This document shows, in pieces, positions 48,612-57,211 of a stretch of 64,000 nt of DNA. The position numbers and the translations under genes were made by a program. The notes beneath the pieces are model-generated. The model was given only the letters and a program-made list of their open reading frames with translations, ran no database searches and was not told the origin of the DNA. The DNA comes from Rhodobacteraceae bacterium CCMM004 (GTDB lineage Bacteria > Pseudomonadota > Alphaproteobacteria > Rhodobacterales > Rhodobacteraceae), in contig RZWH01000001.1 of the NCBI GenBank assembly GCA_004005435.1, positions 1 through 64,000 of the forward strand. The letters run 5' to 3'. The number at the start of each line of letters is the position of its first letter. The first letter of the stretch is position 1.

Positions 48612-49260
48612 AAGACCAAGGTTTCGATGGTCGATCTGGCGTGCTCGTCGGACACGCCCGCATCGAGGGCGATGACCGGCCGCATCTCCGCGGCACCCGA
48701 GGTGGACATATCGTTGCCGTCCGCCCTGACCCTGAGGGAAGCGGTCACCGGATCGCGGTTCTCGGCCACGACCTCGGCCGCGGCCGAGGTCGCGTCCAAG
48801 ACCCCGATGCCCCGCGTCTCCTATCCCGCGCCGGTCCGCAGGGCGTTGCCGTGTTCCTTCACCCGCCGCAGCCCCCCGCCCCCGCCGCAGGCCATGTCGA
48901 CGTCCGACGCGCCGAGCGCGGCGGCGCCCGGACGGACCGCCGCCGTCTTGACCGGGGGTTCGTCAGTGGCCAGTTGGCCTTTCTCCAGATCGGTGCGAAC
49001 GACGCAGGTGTCGTTCTCCGAACTCCTCACGGCACCGTCGACAACTTCCAGGTCCTGGCCCGCGCCGTGGCGACGACAAGGGGCGGCACCCTCTGGTTCA
49101 CGGCCGGGTGCACGTCGCCCGAGCCCATCGCCGTTCCCGTGTCGAAGCTGACCCTGTTCGCCCTGACGCCCATGTCCCGGACGTCACTGCCTTGGACATT
49201 GGCGCAGGGAAACGGCATCGGCCGGACTAGAAAACAGGCCACGGCGATCTCGTCGAGATG
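48612..49260 (-). pseudogene. tauA: Taurine-binding periplasmic protein TauA, degenerate
   Basis: Pieces follow the TauA order in broken frames. 'VSFDTGTAMGSGDVHPAV' and 'VPPLVVATARA' (49030-49200) come first, with the usual dipeptide deletion-sensitive AMASGDV shortened. Then come 'NDTCVVRTDLEK' and DVDMACGGGGGLRRVKEHG (about 48850-49020), a stop, 'VLDATSAAAEVVAEN', 'EMRPVIALDAGVSDEHARSTIETLVF', and the fusion with tauB. There is at least one stop and one frameshift, and no signal peptide in frame. The binding protein for taurine uptake is lost. Confidence 0.78.
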
Positions 49261-49397
49261 GCCCGAGCCCTAAGCACGAGCGCGGCGGCGGCGTCCGCCG
49301 CCGACCGCCGGCCGGCGCGATCCGCGAAATGCGCATCTCCCGCAGCCGCCAATGGCCCCGACAGGAGGGCCGGTGCGGGGACGCGGCCGCTGCCGCT

Positions 49398-49453
49398 CGC
49401 GAAGACCTTCGCGGGGGTAAGCCCTTACCCCCGGCGCCAGAGCTTGCGGCGCC
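49398..49453. repeat. Tandem palindromes upstream of tpa
   Basis: Three consecutive palindromes: CGCGAAG-ac-CTTCGCG (49398-49413), CGGGGGTAAG-cc-CTTACCCCCG (49412-49433) and GGCGCC-N9-GGCGCC (49433-49453). The first two have dinucleotide centres, as in the arrays at 44423-44520 and 50987-51032. They lie between the tauA relic and tpa, 130 bases before the tpa start. Confidence 0.7.
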
Positions 49454-49585
49454 GCTACTGGACCGAAGCGCGCCGCAGAACTGGCCCTATCTCCGCGTCC
49501 ACCCACTGGGCAGGCTTGCGGCGATCCAGGGCTCCGTGCGATCTTCCGGGCCTGGCCCCCGCTCCCTCGACGAAAGGACCCTGCC

Positions 49586-50986
49586 ATGACTATCGGCTTT
49601 CAGATGAACGATCCCCAGGCGGTGATCGAAGCCGATCGCGCCCATGTCTGGCACCACCTGATCCAGCACAAGCCGTTCGAGACGACCGATCCCCGGATCA
49701 TCGTCGAGGGCAAGGGGCTCAAGGTCTGGGACATCACCGGCAAGGAGCATATCGACGCCGTCTCGGGCGGGGTCTGGACGGTCAACGTGGGCTACGGGCG
49801 GGAACGCATCGCCGACGCGGTGCGCGACCAGATCCTCAAGATGAACTTCTTCGGAGGGGTGCTCGGCACCATTCCCGGCGCCCGCTTCGCCGAAGCGCTG
49901 ATCGACAAGATGCCGGGGATGAGCCGGGTCTACTATGCCAACTCGGGGTCCGAGGCGAACGAGAAGGCGTTCAAGATGATCCGCCAGATCGCGCACAAGC
50001 GCTATGGCGGTCGCAAGCACAAGATCCTCTACCGCGACCGCGACTACCACGGCACCACCATCGGAGCCCTCTCGGCCGGCGGCCAGCAGGAGCGCAACGC
50101 GCTCTACGGCCCCTTTGCGCCGGGCTTTGTCGAGGTGCCCCACTGCCTGGAGTATCGCCGACACGAGCAGCCCGGGCTGGAGAACCTGACCGGCGAGGCC
50201 TACGGCGTCGCTGCCGCCCGAAAGATCGAGGAGGTGATTCTGCGCGAGGGCCCCGACACCGTGGGGGGGCTGTGCCTGGAGCCCGTGACCGCGGGCGGCG
50301 GCGTCATCCCGCCCCCGCCGGGATACTGGGAGACGGTGCAGGAGATCTGCCGCCGCTACGACGTGCTGCTGCATATCGACGAGGTGGTCTGCGGCGTCGG
50401 CCGCACCGGCACCTGGTTCGGCTATCAGAACTACGGGGTGCAGCCCGACATCGTGACCATGGCCAAGGGCGTGGCCTCGGGCTATGCCGCGATCTCGTGC
50501 TGCGTCACGACGGAGGCGGTGTTCGAGATGTTCAAGGACGACGCAAGCGATCCGATGAACTACTTCCGCGACATCTCGACCTTCGGCGGCTGCACCGCCG
50601 GTCCGGCCGCGGCGCTGGAGAACATGGCCATCGTCGAGGAGGAGGGCCTCCTGGAGAACACCCAGGAGATGGGCGCGCGGGTGATCGAGAACCTCACCCG
50701 CCTGGCCGAAAAGCACAGCGTCATCGGCGACGTCCGCGGCACCGGCCTGTTCTGCGGCGCCGAGCTGGTGACGGACCGCGAGACGAAGGATCCCGTGCCC
50801 GAGGCGATGTGCGCCAAGGTGGTGGCCGACTGCATGGCTCAGGGGGTGATCATCGGCGCCACCAACCGCTCTGTCCCGGGCAAGAACAACACGCTTTGCC
50901 TGTCGCCGCCGCTGATCGCCACGGCCGACGACATCGACGCCATCACCGACGCCATCGACGGCGCGCTCGGCCGGGTCTTCGCCTGA
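49586..50986 (+). CDS. tpa: Taurine--pyruvate aminotransferase
   Basis: A 466-residue class III PLP aminotransferase. PLP-binding Lys294 is in 'DIVTMAKGVASGY', with 'LLHIDEVVCGVGRTG' (Asp265), 'YYANSGSEANEKAFKM' and 'GTGLFCGAELVTDRET'. The N-terminal 'EADRAHVWHHLIQHKPFE' and overall pattern match Tpa, which converts taurine and pyruvate to sulfoacetaldehyde and alanine. RBS AAAGGA lies upstream. The reading frame is intact, although the neighbouring transporter relics and xsc are not. It may now act on another amino donor; assignment to taurine rests on family resemblance plus context. Confidence 0.88.
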   Translation: MTIGFQMNDPQAVIEADRAHVWHHLIQHKPFETTDPRIIVEGKGLKVWDITGKEHIDAVSGGVWTVNVGYGRERIADAVRDQILKMNFFGGVLGTIPGARFAEALIDKMPGMSRVYYANSGSEANEKAFKMIRQIAHKRYGGRKHKILYRDRDYHGTTIGALSAGGQQERNALYGPFAPGFVEVPHCLEYRRHEQPGLENLTGEAYGVAAARKIEEVILREGPDTVGGLCLEPVTAGGGVIPPPPGYWETVQEICRRYDVLLHIDEVVCGVGRTGTWFGYQNYGVQPDIVTMAKGVASGYAAISCCVTTEAVFEMFKDDASDPMNYFRDISTFGGCTAGPAAALENMAIVEEEGLLENTQEMGARVIENLTRLAEKHSVIGDVRGTGLFCGAELVTDRETKDPVPEAMCAKVVADCMAQGVIIGATNRSVPGKNNTLCLSPPLIATADDIDAITDAIDGALGRVFA

Positions 50987-51032
50987 CCGGAATTCTAAGG
51001 AGAATTCCGGCCGGTTTTCGTGCGAAAACCGG
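50987..51032. repeat. Two tandem palindromes between tpa and the rhomboid gene
   Basis: CCGGAATTCT-aagg-AGAATTCCGG (50987-51010) is immediately followed by CCGGTTTTCG-tg-CGAAAACCGG (51011-51032). Both have perfect 10-base arms and begin and end with CCGG. They start at the tpa stop codon, between convergent genes. No T-tract is present. They could act as a bidirectional terminator in RNA or belong to the same class as the other palindrome arrays. Confidence 0.75.
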
Positions 51033-51038
51033 CGCTCG

Positions 51039-51602
51039 TCAGGCGCGGCGCGTCAGGCGGCAAGGGACGGTCCAGGCGGCCGCGACCCCCGCCAGGGCGC
51101 CGAAAAGATGCGCCTCCCAACTCACGCCGCGCTGCCCCGGCAAGACGCCCCAGAGGAGCGCGCCGTAGAGGACCCCGACCACCGCCGCCGTGCCCAGGGC
51201 CACCGCGCTCCGGTCGCGCACGCCCCGCGCCAGGAGAAACCCCAGCCAACCGAAGACCAGCCCGCTGGCCCCCACGTGGATGGCGAAGCCGCCGAGCAGC
51301 CACACCAGCCCACCGCCCAGGCCGACGATCACCCCGTTGACCCAGGCGATCCCCCGCGTCGCCGTGAGGGCAAAGATCCCGCCCAGCACGGCCAAGGGTC
51401 CGGTGTTGGCCGCGGCGTGGGCGGGCGAGGCGTGCAGGAGCGGCATCGCCAGCACGCCGTCCAGCCCCTCGATCCGACGGGGAACCAGCCCCAGCATCCC
51501 GTTCAGCCAGCGGCCCGAAACGATCTGTACCGCCTCCACCACCCAGATCGCCGCGATCAGCGCCGCCAACCAGCCCAGCCGCGCCACCAGACCCCGCCGC
51601 AT
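51039..51602 (-). CDS. Rhomboid-family intramembrane serine protease
   Basis: A 187-residue membrane protein with five to six helices. The catalytic Ser lies in 'HVGASGLVFGWLGFLL' (G-A-S-G motif) and the catalytic His in 'GVSWEAHLFGALAG'. 'MPLLHASPAHAAANTGPLAVLG' is the H-x3-H-x3-N helix of rhomboids. The ATG at 51602 has GAAGGAG at 8 bases. It sits, in opposite orientation, between tpa and tauR, which are otherwise functionally linked; nothing ties it to taurine metabolism. Confidence 0.88.
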   Translation of the reverse strand: MRRGLVARLGWLAALIAAIWVVEAVQIVSGRWLNGMLGLVPRRIEGLDGVLAMPLLHASPAHAAANTGPLAVLGGIFALTATRGIAWVNGVIVGLGGGLVWLLGGFAIHVGASGLVFGWLGFLLARGVRDRSAVALGTAAVVGVLYGALLWGVLPGQRGVSWEAHLFGALAGVAAAWTVPCRLTRRA

Positions 51603-51679
51603 CGCCCATGCTCCTTCCGCCCTTGCCGCCCGCGCGGGATCTGTCCAGACTGGCACCCTCAGTCGGTCCAGATCGCGCC

Positions 51680-53128
51680 ATGGCCATACCGCCCGATGCC
51701 CTCTACCTAGATCCCCGCGGCGAAGGGACCAAGCAGGCGCAGCTGCGCCAGCTGGTGGCGCAGGCGATCCTGGCCGGCCGGTTCCGCCCCGGCGAGCGGA
51801 TGCCGTCGTCGCGGGCCCTGGCCCGGCACCTGGGCTTGAGCCGGATGACCGTCACACTCGCCTATACCGAGCTGATGGCCGACGACTATCTCCGCTCCCG
51901 CGGGCGATCGGGCTATTTCGTCTCCGAGAACGCGCCACGCCCCCCGGACCACGCGCCCACCCCGCGCCGCGACAGCGTGGACTGGGCGCGCCACCTGCCC
52001 CGGCGGTTCTCCGGCGGTCGGGCCCTGGAGCGGCCCGCGGACTGGGCGCGCTACCGCTATCCGTTCATCTACGGCCAGACCGACGCCACCCTTTTCGACC
52101 ATGCCAATTGGCGCCTCTGCGCGCTCAAGGCACTGGGCCAGCGCGACTTCGCCGCCCTCGCCGCCGACGCCTATGACGGCGACGATCCGCAGCTCGTGGA
52201 CTTCCTCGCCCGCCACGCCCTGCCCCGCCGCGGCATCCTGGCCGACCCGGCCGAGATCCTGGTGACGCTCGGGGCGCAGAACGCCCTATGGCTGACGGCG
52301 CAGGTGCTGCTGGGGCCCGGCCGGCCCGCCGCGGTCGAGGATCCCGGCTATCCCGCGCTGCGCGACATCCTGCGTGCGCTGTCGGCCGAGACCCTTCCGG
52401 CGCCGGTGGACGACGGCGGGCTCGATCCCGCGGCGCTGCCCACCGGGGCAGGCGTCGTCTTCGTCACCCCCAGCCACCACTGCCCCACCACGGTGACCAT
52501 GCCGATGGAGCGGCGCCGGGCGCTCCTCGACCGGGCCGCACGCGACGATCTCCTGATCGTCGAGGACGACTACGAGTTCGAGATCCCGGGCCGCGGCGGC
52601 CCCCTGCCCGCGCTCAAGTCGCTCGACGCCGAGGGGCGGGTCATCTACGTGGGCAGCTTCTCCAAGTCGCTCTTTCCGGGGATGCGGCTGGGCTATCTGG
52701 TGGGCCCCGCCCCGTTCATCGCCGAGGCCCGGGCGCTGCGGGGCGCGGTGCTGCGCCATCCTCCCGGCCTGATCCAGCGGACGGTGGCGCATTTTCTGTC
52801 GCTCGGCCACTACGATGCGCTGGTGCGACGGATGGGGCGCGCCTATGGCGCCCGGCGCCGGACGATGATCGAGGCCATCGCGCGCCACGACCTGACCCTG
52901 GCCGGTCCCGGCGGTCAGGGGGGATCGTCCCTGTGGATGCGTCTGCCAAACGGCGGCGACGCGCGCGCCCTGGCCGAGCGGCTGCGCCGCGACAGCGTGG
53001 TGATCGAGCCCGGCGACGCCTTCTTCGCCGGGGCCGATCCGCCGCGGGGGTTCTACCGGCTGGCCTATTCCTCGATCTCCGAGGCGGCGATCCCCGAGGG
53101 CATCGCCCGGATCGCCGCGGCGCTCTGA
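51680..53128 (+). CDS. tauR: MocR-type transcriptional regulator TauR
   Basis: A 482-residue fusion of a GntR winged helix (about 18-82; 'PGERMPSSRALARHLGLSRMTVTLAYTELMADDYLRSRGRSGYFV') with a class I aminotransferase domain (about 120-480). The PLP-binding Lys329 is in 'VGSFSKSLFPGMRLGY' and 'VEDDYEFE' lies upstream. MocR proteins activate genes upon binding PLP and an amine. TauR activates taurine genes in Rhodobacter, and the position between tpa and xsc supports that name. The ATG at 51680 was chosen; the frame is open to 51608. The protein is intact. Confidence 0.82.
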   Translation: MAIPPDALYLDPRGEGTKQAQLRQLVAQAILAGRFRPGERMPSSRALARHLGLSRMTVTLAYTELMADDYLRSRGRSGYFVSENAPRPPDHAPTPRRDSVDWARHLPRRFSGGRALERPADWARYRYPFIYGQTDATLFDHANWRLCALKALGQRDFAALAADAYDGDDPQLVDFLARHALPRRGILADPAEILVTLGAQNALWLTAQVLLGPGRPAAVEDPGYPALRDILRALSAETLPAPVDDGGLDPAALPTGAGVVFVTPSHHCPTTVTMPMERRRALLDRAARDDLLIVEDDYEFEIPGRGGPLPALKSLDAEGRVIYVGSFSKSLFPGMRLGYLVGPAPFIAEARALRGAVLRHPPGLIQRTVAHFLSLGHYDALVRRMGRAYGARRRTMIEAIARHDLTLAGPGGQGGSSLWMRLPNGGDARALAERLRRDSVVIEPGDAFFAGADPPRGFYRLAYSSISEAAIPEGIARIAAAL

Positions 53129-53233
53129 GCCTCGCATGGCCTGGCCCGATCCGGCGTCGGGAACCGGCCCTGTCGCGGCCGACACGCCGCTCCTGCTCTG
53201 CGCCGGCGGCTCTACGAGAGGGGATCCCGCCCC

Positions 53234-55029
53234 ATGTGCACGACCAGCGAAGAGGCGTTCGTCAAAGTGCTCCAGCGGCACGGGATCGCCCGTGCCCATG
53301 GCATCATGGGGTCGGCGATGATGCCCATCTCGGACCCGTTCGCCAAGGCCGGGATCCCCTTTTGGGACTGCGCGCACGAGGGCAGCGCGCGGATGATGGC
53401 CGACGGCTCTACCCGCGCGACGGGCCGCATGTCGATGATGGTCGCGCAGAACGGGCCGGGCATCACCAACTTCGTCACCGCGGTCGGGACGGCGTATCGG
53501 ACCCGCACGCCGCCCCCTGGTCACGCTCCACGCGGCGAACAAGACCGTCGGCCCGGGTGGGTTCCGGGCGGTGCAGCAGATGGCGCCGTCCCGCGAAATG
53601 GTGACCTATCAGGAGGAGGTGGGCGATCCCGGCCGGGTGGCCGAGGTGCTGACCCGCGTGATCTCCAAGGCGCCGCGAGCATTCGGGCCCGGCGCAGATC
53701 AACAGCCCGCGGAACATGTGGACCCCGGTGATCGACGTCGACCTGCCCGCCCCCGTCGCGTTCGAGCCGAGCCCCGGCGGCAAGGCGCCGGCGGCCGAGG
53801 CGGTGCGGCTGCTGAGCGGGGCGCAGGCGCCGGTGATCCTGAACGGCGCGGGGGTGGTCCTGTCGCCGGGCGGGATCGCGGCGTCCAAGGCTCTGGCCGA
53901 GCGGTTCGATGCCCCGGTCTGGGTCCGCCATCAGCACGACGACGCCTTTTCCAGGTCGCACCCCCTTGTTCGCCTGGCCCTGAGGCGACAACGGGTCCAA
54001 GGCAGCGATGGCGCTGATCCGGGACGCCGACCCGGTGCTGGCGCTGGGCACGCGGCTCAACCCGTTCTCGACCCTGCCGGGCTACGGCATGGAGTATTGG
54101 CCCGCGGGCGCGGCGATGATCCAGGTCGACGTCAATCCCGACCGGATCGGCCTGACAAAGCCGGTGACGGTGGGCATCTTCGGCGACGCGGCCAAGGTGG
54201 CGCGCGGCATCCTGGGGCAGCTCTCCGAGGACGCGGGCGACGCCGACCGGCAGGCCCGGCGCGATCGCATCGCGCAGACGAAGTCCGCCTGGGCTCAGGA
54301 ACTGACCTCGATGGACCACGAGGACGACGATCCCGGCACCGCCTGGAACGAACGCGCCCGCGCGGCCAAGCCCGACTGGATGAGCCCGCGCATGGCCTGG
54401 CGGGCGATCCAGGCCGCGCTCCCGCGGGAGGCGATCATCTCCAGCGACATCGGCAACAACTGCGCCATCGGCAACGCCTATCCGTCCTTCGAGGAGGGGC
54501 GCAAGTATCTGGCGCCGGGGCTCTTCTGCGCGTGAGGCTATGGCCCGCCCGCCATGGTGGGGGGCAAGATCGGGCGGCCGGACGTGCCTGTGGTGGGGTT
54601 CGCGGGCGACGGCGCCTTCGGCATCGCGGTGAACGAACTGACCGCCATCGGCCGAGGGGACTGGCCCACCGTCACCCAGGTGGTGTTCCGCAACTACCAG
54701 TGGGACGCGGAAGAGCGAAACTCGACCCTGTAATTCGACGACAATGTCGTCGGACCGAGTTGAGCGAGGAGGTCAGCTATGCCGAAAACGCCCGCGGCCG
54801 CGGCTTGCAGAGGGTCGTGGCGCGGACCATGGACGCGCTGACCCGGGCCGTCGAGGACCAGATGCGACACGGCAAGACCACGCTGATCGAGGCGATGGTC
54901 AACCAGGGACTGGGCGAGCCCTTCCGCCGGGACGCAATGAAGACGCCGGTGGAGGTGGCGGGGATCGGCCCCGCGGACATGGCCGAGGTCCGACCGGCCC
55001 GGGCGCCGACATGCGCCGCCCGTGCCTGA
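53234..55029 (+). pseudogene. xsc: Sulfoacetaldehyde acetyltransferase Xsc, degenerate
   Basis: The start is preserved, including GAGAGGGGAT and ATG 53234 (MCTTSEEAFVKVLQRHGI, 'HGIMGSAMMPISDPF', 'GPGITNFV'). The TPP-enzyme sequence then breaks near 53510, 53690, 53985 and 54750. There are in-frame stops at TGA 54533-54535 (in the LFGPCGYG region) and TAA 54731-54733. Recognisable later blocks include 'LALGTRLNPFSTLPGYGMEYWP', 'SSDIGNNCAIGNAYPSFEEGRKYLAPGLF', 'VVGFAGDGAFGIAVNEL' and 'GEPFRRDAMKTPVEVAGI'. The enzyme that cleaves sulfoacetaldehyde to sulfite and acetyl phosphate is therefore lost. Confidence 0.9.
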
Positions 55030-55142
55030 AATTCGGGCAGGGCCCGGGCGCCGCCCCGTGCTGCGGCAGGGCGCCTCTTGCGCCCCGCCCCGCGATCGTC
55101 CACTCGTGAGCACAGACGCCGCCCCGCACCCGGAGACCCGCG

Positions 55143-56087
55143 ATGCCCGACGACGCCCGCCCCACCTTTCCCTTTCTCGCCCCTGGGGTGCCTGAGTGCT
55201 CTCCCCGCCTCCTGGCTCAGGCGCGCAGCGCCGGTGTGCCGCGCGTCGCGCTGGTCAACGCCGGGGCGCCGCACCCCCTGTCTGGGCTGCGCGAGGCCGC
55301 CGAGGCGGGCCTGGCCGAGCCGATCCTGATTGGCGACACGGACAAGATCCGCGCGGCCGCGGACGAGATCGGTTGGGACATCTCGGGCCTGAGGGTCGAG
55401 CACGCGCCCCACGCCCAGGCGGCATTTCGCGCCGCCGAGTTGGCCCGCGGCGGCGAGGCCGACAGCATCATGAAGGGGCAGGTCCACACCTCGACCTTTC
55501 TCAAAGGGCTGTTGCCCTCGCGGATGGGGCTGCGCGACCCAGGCAGCCGCTGCGGCCACGTGTTCCACATCACCCCGCCGGGGCGGGACCGGCCGCTCCT
55601 GCTGACCGACGCCGCGCTCAACGTCGACCCCGACGTGGCCACGCGCAAGGCGTGCCTGACCCATGCCGTCGACCTGGCCCGGCGGCTGGGCGTGGTGCGG
55701 CCCAAGGCGGGGCTGCTCGCCCCCACCGAGGACCCGATCCCGTCGGTTCCGAACACCATGGAGGCCGCCGAAATCGCCGCCTGGGCCAAAGACGCCCTGC
55801 CGGACGCAGTGGTCGAAGGGCCGATGGCGCTCGACCTGATCTGGTCGGCGGAGGCGGCCGCGATCAAGGGCTACGCCAGCGAAGTGGCGGGGGACGCCGA
55901 CATCCTGCTGACCCCCAACATCACCACCGGCAACGCACTGTTCAAGCTGATGGTGTTCGGCATGGGCTGCTGCGCGGGGGGCATCGTCCTGGGTGCGCGG
56001 GTGCCGATCCTGCTGACCAGCCGGGCACAGAAATCGGGCGCGCGGCTCGCGACCGCCGCGCTCGCCGCCATCGCCGCCCGCCCCTGA
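55143..56087 (+). CDS. pta: Phosphate acetyltransferase
   Basis: A 314-residue phosphate acetyl/butyryltransferase converting acetyl phosphate and CoA to acetyl-CoA. Family features are 'GLAEPILIGDTDKIRAAADEI', 'DSIMKGQVHTSTFLKGLL', 'LLTDAALNVDPD', 'VEGPMALDLIWS', 'ADILLTPNITTGNALFK' and 'GIVLGARVPILLTSRA'. In taurine degraders this form of Pta follows xsc. It begins 113 bases after the broken xsc and overlaps ackA by one base (TGATG). Confidence 0.92.
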   Translation: MPDDARPTFPFLAPGVPECSPRLLAQARSAGVPRVALVNAGAPHPLSGLREAAEAGLAEPILIGDTDKIRAAADEIGWDISGLRVEHAPHAQAAFRAAELARGGEADSIMKGQVHTSTFLKGLLPSRMGLRDPGSRCGHVFHITPPGRDRPLLLTDAALNVDPDVATRKACLTHAVDLARRLGVVRPKAGLLAPTEDPIPSVPNTMEAAEIAAWAKDALPDAVVEGPMALDLIWSAEAAAIKGYASEVAGDADILLTPNITTGNALFKLMVFGMGCCAGGIVLGARVPILLTSRAQKSGARLATAALAAIAARP

Positions 56088-57142
56088 TGCGCCTGCTCGT
56101 CGTCAACGCCGGGTCGACCTCGATCAAGACCGCCGTGTTCGACGCCGATCTGACCCAGATCGCGGCGGTCGACGCGGTCGAGATCGGCGGCGCGGCGCGG
56201 CTCACCGGCGACGTCTCGCGCGCGGCCCCCCTGTCCGACCATGCCGCCGCCCTGTCGGCGATCCTCGACGCACTGGCCGAGTGCGGCCTGCCGCCCGAGG
56301 GGTTCGCCGCGGCCGGGCACCGGGTGGTCCATGGCGGAGAGGCGCTGACCCGCCCGACCCTGGTGGCTGCCGAAGTGCGCGCCGCCATCGCCGACCAGAT
56401 CCCGCTGGCCCCGCTGCACAACCCGGTGAACCTGGCCGGGATCGACGCGCTGGCCCGGCGGCTGCCGGAGCTGCCGCAAGTCGCCTGCTTCGACACCGCG
56501 TTCCACGCGGGACAGCAGAGAGTCGCCACCGCCTATGCCGTCGCGCCCGACATCGCCGCCATGGGCATCCGCCGCTACGGATTTCACGGGCTGAGCTATG
56601 CCGGGCTGGTGCAGGCCATCGACCCGCTGCCGCCCCGCCTCCTGGCGTGTCATCTGGGGGGCGGTGCGTCGCTCTGCGCGATCCGCGACGGGCGGTCGGT
56701 GGACACGACGATGGGTTATTCGCCCCTGTCGGGTCTGCCCATGGCCAGCCGCACCGGCGACATCGACGGCAACGCGGTGCTGCGCCTGGCCGAGGAGATG
56801 GGGCTCGACGCCGCGGCGGAGGCGCTGAACCGCCGCAGCGGGCTCAAGGGGCTGGGCGGCACCTCGGACATGCGGGCGCTGTTGGCCGACCCCGGCCCCG
56901 ACGCGCAGTTCGCCGTCGCCCACTACTGCTATTGGGCGATCCGGCATGCGGGCGCGATGATCGCCGTCCTGGGCGGGCTCGACGCCATCGCCTTCACCGG
57001 CGGGATCGGCGAGAATGCGGCGCCGATCCGCACCGCGATCCTCGACGGGCTGGCCTGGGCCGGAGAGGTGCCGATCCACATCGTCGCCGCCGACGAAGAG
57101 CGGCAAATCGCCCGCGAAACCCTGGCGGTCCTCCGCGGCTGA
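56087..57142 (+). CDS. ackA: Acetate kinase
   Basis: A 351-residue ASKHA-fold kinase interconverting acetate and acetyl phosphate. Present are VVNAGSTSIK at the N-terminus (family NAGSSSLK), 'AGHRVVHGGE', 'ACFDTAFHAG' (catalytic Asp), 'RRYGFHGLSY', 'HLGGGASLCAIRDGRSVDTTMGYSPL' and 'AFTGGIGENAA'. It is shorter than the usual 400 residues, mainly in surface insertions, and all core motifs remain. It is translationally coupled to pta. Confidence 0.93.
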   Translation: MRLLVVNAGSTSIKTAVFDADLTQIAAVDAVEIGGAARLTGDVSRAAPLSDHAAALSAILDALAECGLPPEGFAAAGHRVVHGGEALTRPTLVAAEVRAAIADQIPLAPLHNPVNLAGIDALARRLPELPQVACFDTAFHAGQQRVATAYAVAPDIAAMGIRRYGFHGLSYAGLVQAIDPLPPRLLACHLGGGASLCAIRDGRSVDTTMGYSPLSGLPMASRTGDIDGNAVLRLAEEMGLDAAAEALNRRSGLKGLGGTSDMRALLADPGPDAQFAVAHYCYWAIRHAGAMIAVLGGLDAIAFTGGIGENAAPIRTAILDGLAWAGEVPIHIVAADEERQIARETLAVLRG

Positions 57143-57211
57143 GGGCCGGGGGGCGTTCCCTCGGACCGCCGGGACATGCTAGGTCCCGAGGGACACAGAC
57201 GGACCGACCCC

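Noticed and set aside
49258-49585. A protein-coding gene between the tauA relic and tpa
   Set aside because: Frames here are short, Arg/Ala-rich and without similarity; the stretch holds the palindrome array and the tpa leader.
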